Shown in pieces: positions 57,179 to 64,000 of a stretch of DNA of 64,000 nt. Numbering within the stretch: the stretch's first letter is position 1; every line of letters begins with the position of its first letter. Source of the DNA: Aurantimonas marina. Lineage in GTDB: Bacteria > Pseudomonadota > Alphaproteobacteria > Rhizobiales > Rhizobiaceae. A program made the position numbers and the translations under genes. Where the stretch lies: assembly GCF_017183135.1 (NCBI RefSeq), contig NZ_JADDXW010000003.1, positions 62,001 through 126,000 on the forward strand. Reading direction: 5' to 3'. The notes under the pieces were generated by a model that had not been told where the DNA came from, did no database searches, and saw only the letters and a list, made by a program, of their open reading frames with translations.

Positions 57179-57326
57179 GAAGATTCCGTTCAGCCTGTGT
57201 GCGTCCCCCGCAACGCGCGTCTCTACACGAGGGGGCCGCACGATTCAAATGCTGCGCGCGGCGTGAGGCCGGCTCCAACGTCCCTTGGCGCCGTTGCGCA
57301 GGTTGCGGGCCTGTCCGAATGAATGC

Positions 57327-57353
57327 TTGACATCATCGTAAGTTTCCACTTAC
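57327..57353 (+). promoter_or_regulatory. promoter and operator of the ArsR/SRPBCC pair
   Basis: A perfect TTGACA (57327-57332) is followed by the dyad GTAAGT-TTCC-ACTTAC (57338-57353), which overlaps where the -10 and transcription start should be. A perfect 6-bp dyad in a promoter is what an autoregulating ArsR dimer would bind. Confidence 0.6.
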
Positions 57354-57361
57354 CGTTAGCT

Positions 57362-57700
57362 GTGGCTTACGAAAAAATCCTGACGGCGTTCGCCGATCCG
57401 ACCCGTCGCGCTCTGCTGGAAGACCTGCGCGCCGGGCCGATGCCGGTGGCGCGATTGGCCGAGCGGCATCCGGTGAGCCGGCCAGCGGTCTCGCAGCATC
57501 TCAAGGTGCTCGAGGCTGCGGGGCTGGTCACCGCCGAGGCCCGAGGGACGGCGCGGTTCTACCGCGTGCGGCCGCAAGGCCTCGCGCCATTGCGGGCGTA
57601 TCTCGATGAGATCTGGGGCGATGTCCTGCAAGCCTTCGCCGATGAAGTAGACAAACAGATGGAGCAAGATGATGCCGGAACCCGTGATCAAGACAATTGA
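57362..57700 (+). CDS. ArsR-family regulator
   Basis: The 112-residue winged-helix protein has ILTAFADPTRRALLEDLRAG and the recognition helix HPVSRPAVSQHLKVLEAAGLVT. It lacks the metal-binding cysteines of ArsR/SmtB, so it belongs to the group paired with SRPBCC (AHSA1) proteins. The ATG at 57323 lies before the promoter/operator dyad; GTG 57362 is therefore the likely start, possibly on a nearly leaderless mRNA. It overlaps the next gene by 29 bases. Confidence 0.82.
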   Translation: MAYEKILTAFADPTRRALLEDLRAGPMPVARLAERHPVSRPAVSQHLKVLEAAGLVTAEARGTARFYRVRPQGLAPLRAYLDEIWGDVLQAFADEVDKQMEQDDAGTRDQDN

Positions 57701-58133
57701 CGTGCCCTGCGACCAGACGACCGCCTTTCGCATCTTCACGCACAACATGGATGCTTGGTGGCCAAAGGACCGTCACTCGATCTCGGCCAAGACCGGCGAT
57801 ACCGCTCGATCCGTATCGATGGAACCGAGATCCGGGGGCGCAGTGACCGAGATCGGGCATGACGGAACGCACCATCATTGGGGGTCGGTGCGCGAATACG
57901 AGCCGTATTCCCGACTCTCGCTCCTGTGGCACATCAATCTGCCCGTGGAGCAGGCGACCTTGGTCGATATTGCTTTCGAGCCGCAGGGCGCCGGCACGCG
58001 CGTGACCCTGCGCCATCACGGCTGGGAGGCGATGGGCGAGGCCGCGCAGACGATGCGCGACGGCTATGATGGCGGCTGGGTCGGCGTGTTCGAGACCGCG
58101 TTCGCCGGAGCCTGTCGCGCCGAGGCTGCCTGA
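57672..58133 (+). CDS. SRPBCC (AHSA1-like) domain protein
   Basis: The 153-residue product has the AHSA1 hot-dog-like START fold: IKTIDVPCDQTTAFRIFTHN at the N-terminus, WWPKDRHSI, and GTRVTLRHHGWEAMG in the C-terminal helix entry. Such proteins bind hydrophobic ligands and are often encoded with ArsR regulators. ATG 57672 has GGAG seven bases upstream (ATG 57669 is also possible). Ligand and role unknown. Confidence 0.87.
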   Translation: MPEPVIKTIDVPCDQTTAFRIFTHNMDAWWPKDRHSISAKTGDTARSVSMEPRSGGAVTEIGHDGTHHHWGSVREYEPYSRLSLLWHINLPVEQATLVDIAFEPQGAGTRVTLRHHGWEAMGEAAQTMRDGYDGGWVGVFETAFAGACRAEAA

Positions 58134-58172
58134 GGCCGAGGTCGGCCGGCTGAAAGGTGGCGGTCGCGCGCC

Positions 58173-59570
58173 TCAGATATGAATCGCGTGACCGAGCGCC
58201 TTGAAGGCGGCTTCCTGGAAGCCTTCCCCTTGCGTCGGATGGGCGTGGATCGTGCCGGCGACATCCTCCAGGCAGGCACCCATTTCCAGCGCCAGCGAAA
58301 ACGCCGCCGACAGTTCGGAAATGCCGACCCCGACCGCCTGGATGCCGAGCACGAGATGGTTGTCGGCGCGCGCGACGATCCGCACGAAGCCGTCGTCGCG
58401 GTCGAGCGTCATCGCCCGGCCGTTCGCCTGAAAAGGAAAGCTGCCGATCTTGATCTCCGTGCCCGACGCCTTTGCCTCTTCGGGCGACAGGCCGACGGTG
58501 ACGATTTCGGGATCGGTGAAGCAGATCGCCGGAATGGCGCGCTTGTCCCAGCTCCGGCGCGAATCGGCTACGATCTCCGCCACCATCTCGCCCTCGGCCA
58601 TCGCCTTGTGGGCGAGCATCGGCTCGCCGGCAACGTCGCCGATGGCGTAGACGCCGCGCATCGCCGTGCGACAGGTCTCGTCGATCTTGAGAAACGGCCC
58701 GTCCATCTCCAGCACCAGTTCCTCGCGGCCCCATCCCTCGGTCAGCGGCTTGCGGCCGACCGTGACGAGGACGCTGTCGGCGCCGATCCGCCGTTCCGAG
58801 CCGTCGGCCAACTCGACCAGAAGGTCGCCATCCCCGCCGGCTAGTCCCTTCGCCTTGGCGCCAGTGAGGATCTCGACGCCGAGCGCCTCGAGCCGCGTCC
58901 GCACCGGCCGCACCAGATCGGCGTCGTAGGTCGGCAGGATCCGATCCGTCGCCTCGACGATCGTCACAGCCGACCCCGCCTTGGCGAAGGCGGTGCCGAG
59001 TTCGAGGCCGATATAGCCGCCGCCGACGACCGCCAGCCGCTTTGGCGGCTCGGCGAGGCTCAACGCTTCTTCCGAGGAGATCACCTTGCCGCCGAAGGGC
59101 AGCATCGGCAGTTCGACGGGAATGGAGCCAGTGGCGATGATCACATTCTCGGCGGCGATGCGCTGGGTCGCGGTCTCGCTGGTCACCTCGACCGTCTTGC
59201 CGTCGAGAAAGCGGGCGCGGCCGGGCACGAGCTTGACCCGCGCCTTCTTCAGCAGGCCGGTGACGCCGTTGGTCAGCCGGTTGACGATGCCGTCCTTCCA
59301 GCCGACGATTTCGGCCCAGTCGAGGTCCGGTTCGGACGCCAAAATGCCGGGAATGCCGCGCTTCGCGGCTACCTCGCGCATCGCGAAAAATTCGTCGGCG
59401 GCGTGGATCAGCGCCTTCGACGGGATACAGCCGATGTTGAGGCAGGTGCCGCCCGGCTTGCGATCGTCGACGATGACGGTGTCGACGCCGAGTTGTCCGG
59501 CGCGGATCGCCGCGACATAGCCCCCCGGCCCGGCGCCGATGATGAGAAGCTGGCAGGAAATGTCGGCCAT
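58173..59570 (-). CDS. lpdA: dihydrolipoamide dehydrogenase (E3) of the branched-chain 2-oxoacid complex
   Basis: The 465-residue flavoprotein reoxidises lipoamide with NAD. It has the FAD motif LLIIGAGPGGYVAAIRAGQL, the redox-active disulfide GGTCLNIGCIPSKAL, an NAD motif VVGGGYIGLELGTAFAKAG and the C-terminal His-Glu dyad in HAHPTQGEGFQEA. It lies one base after the E2 stop in the operon. An E3 for pyruvate dehydrogenase would be elsewhere. Confidence 0.94.
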   Translation of the reverse strand: MADISCQLLIIGAGPGGYVAAIRAGQLGVDTVIVDDRKPGGTCLNIGCIPSKALIHAADEFFAMREVAAKRGIPGILASEPDLDWAEIVGWKDGIVNRLTNGVTGLLKKARVKLVPGRARFLDGKTVEVTSETATQRIAAENVIIATGSIPVELPMLPFGGKVISSEEALSLAEPPKRLAVVGGGYIGLELGTAFAKAGSAVTIVEATDRILPTYDADLVRPVRTRLEALGVEILTGAKAKGLAGGDGDLLVELADGSERRIGADSVLVTVGRKPLTEGWGREELVLEMDGPFLKIDETCRTAMRGVYAIGDVAGEPMLAHKAMAEGEMVAEIVADSRRSWDKRAIPAICFTDPEIVTVGLSPEEAKASGTEIKIGSFPFQANGRAMTLDRDDGFVRIVARADNHLVLGIQAVGVGISELSAAFSLALEMGACLEDVAGTIHAHPTQGEGFQEAAFKALGHAIHI

Positions 59571-59571
59571 T

Positions 59572-60936
59572 TCAGCGCCCCTCCTCGACGAAGATCATCG
59601 CCGGGTTTTCCAGAAGCGCCTTGATGCGCTGGACGAAGCGGGCGGCATCCCAGCCGTCGATCACCCGGTGGTCGAAGCTCGACGACAGATTCATTCGTTT
59701 ACGCGGAATGAATCGGCTGCCGTCCCAGACCGGACGAATTTCCATCTTGTTGACCCCGACGATGGCCACTTCCGGGTGGTTGATCACCGGCGTCGTCGCG
59801 ATGCCGCCGAGCGCGCCGAGCGAGGTGATGGTGATGGTCGAGCCGGACAGTTCGTCGCGTTTGGCGTTGCCGGCCTTCGCCGCCTCGCCAAGCCGCGCCA
59901 GTTCGGCCGCGCAGCTCCAGATGTCGCGCGCCTCGGCATGGCGCACCACCGGCACGACGAGGCCGGAATCGGTCTGCGCGGCAATGCCGATATGGACGCC
60001 GCCGTGCTGGTGCAGGATGCCCGCCTCGTCGTCATAGAGCGCGTTCAGCGCCGGCTGGTCGCGGATGGCGATCACCATGGCCCGCATCAGAAAGGGCAAA
60101 AGCGTCAGTTTCGGTCGCTCCTCCGCTTGACCCTCATGGCGGTTGCGGTTGAGCGCGGCGCGCAGTTCTTCCAGCGCCTCGACGTCGATCTCCTCGACAT
60201 AGGTGATATGGGCGATGCGGCTCTTGGCGAGCGCCATCTTCTCGGCGATCTTGCGCCGCAGCCCGACGATCCTGACAACGGTGAGGGAGGCATCGGCGAA
60301 GAGGCCCCGTGTCGTCGAGGGCTGCCCTCCGCCTTCGAGATACGCTTCGAGGTCGGCCTGCGAGATCCGCCCCGCCGGACCGGAGCCGGCGACACGCCGT
60401 AGATCGACACCGGCCTCCATGGCGCGGCGCCGCACGGCGGGGGAAGCCAGCGGCTTTTCGCCCGGCTTGCGGCTCGGGCCGCCGCGCCCCACCGAGGAAA
60501 CAGGACGGCTTTTGGGGGCGGCCCCGGCTTGGCCTTCCGGCTGTCTGGCGGGTTGCGGCGTGGCGGGCGCCGTGACCACCGCCGCGCGATCATCGGGACT
60601 TGGCGCCTGATTTTCCGAGGGCGTTTGCGGTTCGCTGTCGGACTTTGCCACGAGATGGTCGGGGCTCTCGTCAGCCTCGTCGGTGCCGCCCTCTCCCGCG
60701 ACCTCCAGCTTGACCAGCGCCGAGCCGACGGCGAGCGTATCGCCGACCTCACCGCCGAGCCACTTGACCGTGCCTTCCACCGGCGAGGGCACGTCGACCG
60801 TCGCCTTGTCGGTCATCACCGCGGCGAGGATCATGTCCTCCTGGACCGGATCGCCGATCGCAACATGCCATTCGACGAGTTCGGCCTCGGCGACGCCCTC
60901 GCCGACATCCGGCAGCTTGATCGTGTAAGTGCCCAC
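59572..60936 (-). CDS. bkdB: branched-chain 2-oxoacid dehydrogenase E2 (lipoamide acyltransferase)
   Basis: The 454-residue product has an N-terminal lipoyl domain (lipoyl Lys in AVMTDKATVDVPSP), an Ala/Pro-rich linker, an E3-binding domain (SPAVRRRAMEAGVDLRRV) and a C-terminal acyltransferase with the catalytic SFDHRVIDGWDAARF. GTG 60936 follows GGAGGG by six bases and lies two bases after the E1beta stop. Confidence 0.94.
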   Translation of the reverse strand: MGTYTIKLPDVGEGVAEAELVEWHVAIGDPVQEDMILAAVMTDKATVDVPSPVEGTVKWLGGEVGDTLAVGSALVKLEVAGEGGTDEADESPDHLVAKSDSEPQTPSENQAPSPDDRAAVVTAPATPQPARQPEGQAGAAPKSRPVSSVGRGGPSRKPGEKPLASPAVRRRAMEAGVDLRRVAGSGPAGRISQADLEAYLEGGGQPSTTRGLFADASLTVVRIVGLRRKIAEKMALAKSRIAHITYVEEIDVEALEELRAALNRNRHEGQAEERPKLTLLPFLMRAMVIAIRDQPALNALYDDEAGILHQHGGVHIGIAAQTDSGLVVPVVRHAEARDIWSCAAELARLGEAAKAGNAKRDELSGSTITITSLGALGGIATTPVINHPEVAIVGVNKMEIRPVWDGSRFIPRKRMNLSSSFDHRVIDGWDAARFVQRIKALLENPAMIFVEEGR

Positions 60937-60938
60937 CG

Positions 60939-61952
60939 TCAGCCCTCCATCACCTGCTTGAGGGCGCCGCCGACCCGGGCAGGGCCGGGGAAATAGTCCC
61001 ACTCCTGGGCGTGCGGATAGGGCGTATCCCAACCGGCGACGCGCAGGATCGGGGCTTCGAGGTTATAGAAGCACGCCTCCTCGACCAGCGCGCAGAGTTC
61101 GGCGCCGAAGCCCGAGGTCATCGTCGCCTCGTGGACGACGACGCAGCGGCCGGTCTTCTTCACCGACGTCTCGATCAGTTCCAGATCGAGCGGTACCAGC
61201 GTCCTGAGGTCGATGATTTCGGCGTCGACCTCGGTCATCCGCGCCGCTTCTTTCGCGACATGCACCATGGTGCCGTAGGCCAGAACGGTGACGGCGGCGC
61301 CCTCCCGCCTGACGACCCCCTGGCCGAGCGGCACGCTATAGCGGCCTTCCGGCACCTCACCCAGCGGATGCTTCGACCAGGGCGTGATCGGCTTGTCGTG
61401 ATGGCCGTCGAAGGGGCCGTTGTAGAGCCGTTTCGGCTCCAGGAAGATCACCGGGTCGTTGTCCTCGATCGCCGCGATCAAGAGGCCCTTGGCGTCATAG
61501 GGGTTGGAGGGGACGATGGTCTTCAGGCCGGAGACGTGGGTGAACAGGGCTTCGGGCGACTGCGAATGGGTCTGGCCGCCGAAAATGCCGCCGCCGGTCG
61601 GCATTCTGACGACGAGCGGGGCCGTGAAATCGTTGGCCGAGCGATAGCGCAGCCGCGCAGCCTCCGAAACGATCTGGTCGTAGGCCGGATAGACGTAATC
61701 GGCGAACTGCATCTCGACGACCGGGCGAAGCCCGAAGGCGGCCATGCCGATCGCCGTGCCGACGATGCCGCTTTCGTTGATCGGCGCGTCGAAGCAGCGG
61801 TTCTTGCCGAAGCGCTCCTGCAAGCCCGCCGTGCAGCGAAACACCCCGCCGAAATAGCCGACATCCTCGCCATAGACGACGACGTTGTCATCCTCTTCCA
61901 TCTTGACCGCGTGGGCATCCCGGATCGCCTCGATCATGGTCATGCGCGGCAT
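60939..61952 (-). CDS. bkdA2: branched-chain 2-oxoacid dehydrogenase E1 beta subunit
   Basis: The 337-residue product has VVVYGEDVGYFGGVFRCTAG, the thiamine-diphosphate region NESGIVGTAIGMAAFGLRPV and the C-terminal transketolase domain (VVVHEATMTSGFGAEL). It pairs with E1alpha to decarboxylate 2-oxoisovalerate and relatives from Val/Leu/Ile degradation. In most genomes E1alpha lies directly upstream; here two accessory genes intervene. Confidence 0.95.
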   Translation of the reverse strand: MPRMTMIEAIRDAHAVKMEEDDNVVVYGEDVGYFGGVFRCTAGLQERFGKNRCFDAPINESGIVGTAIGMAAFGLRPVVEMQFADYVYPAYDQIVSEAARLRYRSANDFTAPLVVRMPTGGGIFGGQTHSQSPEALFTHVSGLKTIVPSNPYDAKGLLIAAIEDNDPVIFLEPKRLYNGPFDGHHDKPITPWSKHPLGEVPEGRYSVPLGQGVVRREGAAVTVLAYGTMVHVAKEAARMTEVDAEIIDLRTLVPLDLELIETSVKKTGRCVVVHEATMTSGFGAELCALVEEACFYNLEAPILRVAGWDTPYPHAQEWDYFPGPARVGGALKQVMEG

Positions 61953-61988
61953 AGCATTCCTCCGACACTTCAGGCGACGAAGGCCATC

Positions 61989-62759
61989 CTAGAACAAGCT
62001 GCCCTGTTGGATTTGGTCTAAGCGGATAACGCCGTTAACAAGCCATACATCTGGATATAGGGAATGCGTTCCCATCGCCAAAAGCATTCCCCGCTCGGGG
62101 TACTCTTCACCGAAGACCCGGCAAATCTCGGCAAGTGCTTTTTTCTCCCCATACTCCCGTGACCACTTGAAGAATGTTGCCTCCACCTCCCAGTCTTGAC
62201 AGGTGCCTTCCCGCAAACCGTCCTGAGTACGATAGCGATAACGGAAGAAATATGGGCACGGGTGGTAAGGCGTGACTTCCTTGGCAAACATATCGGACTG
62301 CGATCGGATCACATCGAAGCGACTTTGCTCTTTGGCGAGTTCGGTCTCAGTTTTCTTATCGGCTCTGAATTCGAGAACTTCGGGCTTGAGTAGCGCGAGA
62401 CTACGCCCCTCTTCTCGCTCTTTTGCAAGGCTATGGACAATTGCGTTGGCGAGGAATTTTCCGCGCTCGGAGTGTCGGAGCTTTCCGACAACCTCTAACG
62501 ACTGCTGATCAACGCGGCGGCTCTCGGTTCGTGAATCGTCTGGCGGTCTCCGCCATTTGAAGCGTATGCGATCCCACCGACCGAATTTTTGCCTCTCTTC
62601 CAAATGCCTGAACGAGACAGGATAAAGGCGCAACCACCTACCGTAGAGGTCTAGGCCCGCGCAGCAGACCGTCTCTCCATGCCGCTTCCCAACCTGCGGA
62701 GCAGCCTTGATTATCACTATTGCCTCGTCACTCCCCGAGTTAGCGGCTTGCTCCCCCAT
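61989..62759 (-). CDS. protein of unknown function, partner of a DUF488 protein
   Basis: The 256-residue product begins MGEQAANSGSDEAIVIIKAA and is soluble, rich in charged residues. Conserved-looking stretches are VCCAGLDLYGRWLRLYPVSF, WDRIRFKWRRPPDDSRTESR and the C-terminal GMLLAMGTHSLYPDVWLVNG. I recognise no domain. The ATG overlaps the end of the DUF488 gene by 20 bases, so the two are translated together. It is visibly AT-richer than the flanking bkd genes. Upstream frame to 63047 is the shadow of DUF488. Confidence 0.75.
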   Translation of the reverse strand: MGEQAANSGSDEAIVIIKAAPQVGKRHGETVCCAGLDLYGRWLRLYPVSFRHLEERQKFGRWDRIRFKWRRPPDDSRTESRRVDQQSLEVVGKLRHSERGKFLANAIVHSLAKEREEGRSLALLKPEVLEFRADKKTETELAKEQSRFDVIRSQSDMFAKEVTPYHPCPYFFRYRYRTQDGLREGTCQDWEVEATFFKWSREYGEKKALAEICRVFGEEYPERGMLLAMGTHSLYPDVWLVNGVIRLDQIQQGSLF

Positions 62760-63243
62760 TCGCTCTCCCTGCAACCGGCCGCGACTTTCCGCGATCTTCC
62801 ACAACTGCAATATGCACAATATTGAAGCCACCTTCACGCGCCAAGTGGTTAGCCACGATGCTGCGATGGCAATTTTCATGATGCTTCTCGAAGCAAAGCA
62901 GGGTGGCCGTCCTACCAGAGGCCACTTCAATGCATTTACGCATATCTGCCTGCGCCCTATCCGAACGGAGATGATCTGCGAAGATTGCTCGGAATTCCCC
63001 GTACCGGCCGGCGCGAGCAGCCTCGCGTCCAGGCTTTGGATCTCCAAGGCCCTTTAAATGGAGATATTCGATCGATTTTTCCGCAAGACGGTCGGAGAGC
63101 GCCTTCTTTGAAAAGCCACGCTTACGAGAAATGGGCACATCGCGAACATCTATGAGGAGGTCGACGCCTGCATACCCCAAAGATTCGAGGAAGCTTTCAA
63201 TCGAAACTCCCTCATATCCGATCGTGAAAAGCTGATCAGCCAT
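62740..63243 (-). CDS. DUF488 family protein
   Basis: The 167-residue product has the DUF488 pattern: LFTIGYEGVSIESFLESL, LLIDVRDVPISRKRGFSKKA, YLHLKGLGDPKPGREAARAG and the C-terminal LLCFEKHHENCHRSIVANHL, whose Cys and His residues form the family signature. Function of DUF488 is not established. It is inserted between E1alpha and E1beta with the partner gene, same strand, with AT-richer sequence. ATG 63243 follows GAGGA. Confidence 0.88.
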   Translation of the reverse strand: MADQLFTIGYEGVSIESFLESLGYAGVDLLIDVRDVPISRKRGFSKKALSDRLAEKSIEYLHLKGLGDPKPGREAARAGRYGEFRAIFADHLRSDRAQADMRKCIEVASGRTATLLCFEKHHENCHRSIVANHLAREGGFNIVHIAVVEDRGKSRPVAGRANGGASR

Positions 63244-63364
63244 AAATCCTCGCTCAACATGCCAATGTCCCAGTTATTTCCGGTGGACCATTAGCAAGAC
63301 TGGATTTGATTCGTGGGGCACGCGAGCAACAGCGACAGAGCTGTTTATCAGCCTCAATGGTCGA

Positions 63365-64000
<636 letters not shown>

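Overview
The window looks like a chromosomal segment of a GC-rich alphaproteobacterium, most likely in the Hyphomicrobiales (Rhizobiales). The signs are an FnrL-type regulator with TTGAC-N4-ATCAA boxes, a full ccoNOQP-ccoGHIS cluster, an MbfA-type ferritin/iron exporter with an Irr-like (ICE) motif at its start, the N-acetylglutaminylglutamine amide (NAGGN) osmolyte operon, RibB with a degenerate GTP cyclohydrolase domain, and palindromic intergenic repeats of the kind found in rhizobia. The genus cannot be read from the sequence. Gene density is high and nearly everything can be assigned to a family.

Layout. 0-3.7 kb: leuB (cut by the window edge), a 32-residue small ORF, asd, and two surface lipoproteins facing each other across a strong hairpin. 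4-10.8 kb: a fumarylacetoacetase-family hydrolase, an FGGY sugar kinase overlapping a HAD phosphatase, and a tripartite tricarboxylate transporter (tctCBA). 10.8-11.4 kb: a Phd/VapC toxin-antitoxin pair. 11.5-23.2 kb: an anaerobic/microaerobic respiration island with ccoNOQP and ccoGHIS (cbb3 oxidase and its assembly factors), a DUF2270 membrane protein, a hemerythrin-like protein, hemN and fnrL; two FNR boxes lie in its two divergent promoter regions. 23.25-23.74 kb: the 3' ends of kduD and kdgK placed head to head, apparently a deletion scar. 23.9-29.2 kb: the NAGGN osmolyte operon (asnO, ngg, M42 peptidase) followed by a small membrane protein. 29.2-33.7 kb: hydrolase-OsmC fusion, queF, ribB, pobA. 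33.7-36.2 kb: an accessory stretch with palindromic repeats, an AT-richer orphan membrane gene and a VapBC pair. 36.4-44 kb: cysG, lrp/ald divergent pair, trhO, an unassigned permease, comM. 44-51.1 kb (minus strand): the translation cluster infC / rpmI-rplT / pheS-pheT, interrupted by a LuxR-like sensory gene without a DNA-binding domain. infC appears to start with AUU. 51.4-58.1 kb: an ABHD10-like hydrolase, a BTLCP protease, mbfA, yacG-maf-infA, murA, and an ArsR/SRPBCC pair. 58.2-64 kb (minus strand): the branched-chain 2-oxoacid dehydrogenase operon (E1alpha, E1beta, E2, E3), split between E1alpha and E1beta by a two-gene accessory insert (DUF488 plus a protein of unknown function).

How the genes fit together: the clearest regulon is low oxygen (FnrL acting on cbb3 oxidase, its copper/assembly genes, anaerobic haem synthesis, the hemerythrin protein and perhaps DUF2270). 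Osmotic stress is covered by NAGGN synthesis and possibly the OsmC fusion, iron by MbfA. The places most likely to hold something undescribed are the DUF488 pair in the bkd operon, the HTH-less LuxR-like protein, the DUF2270 gene under the FNR box, and the membrane protein at the end of the NAGGN operon.
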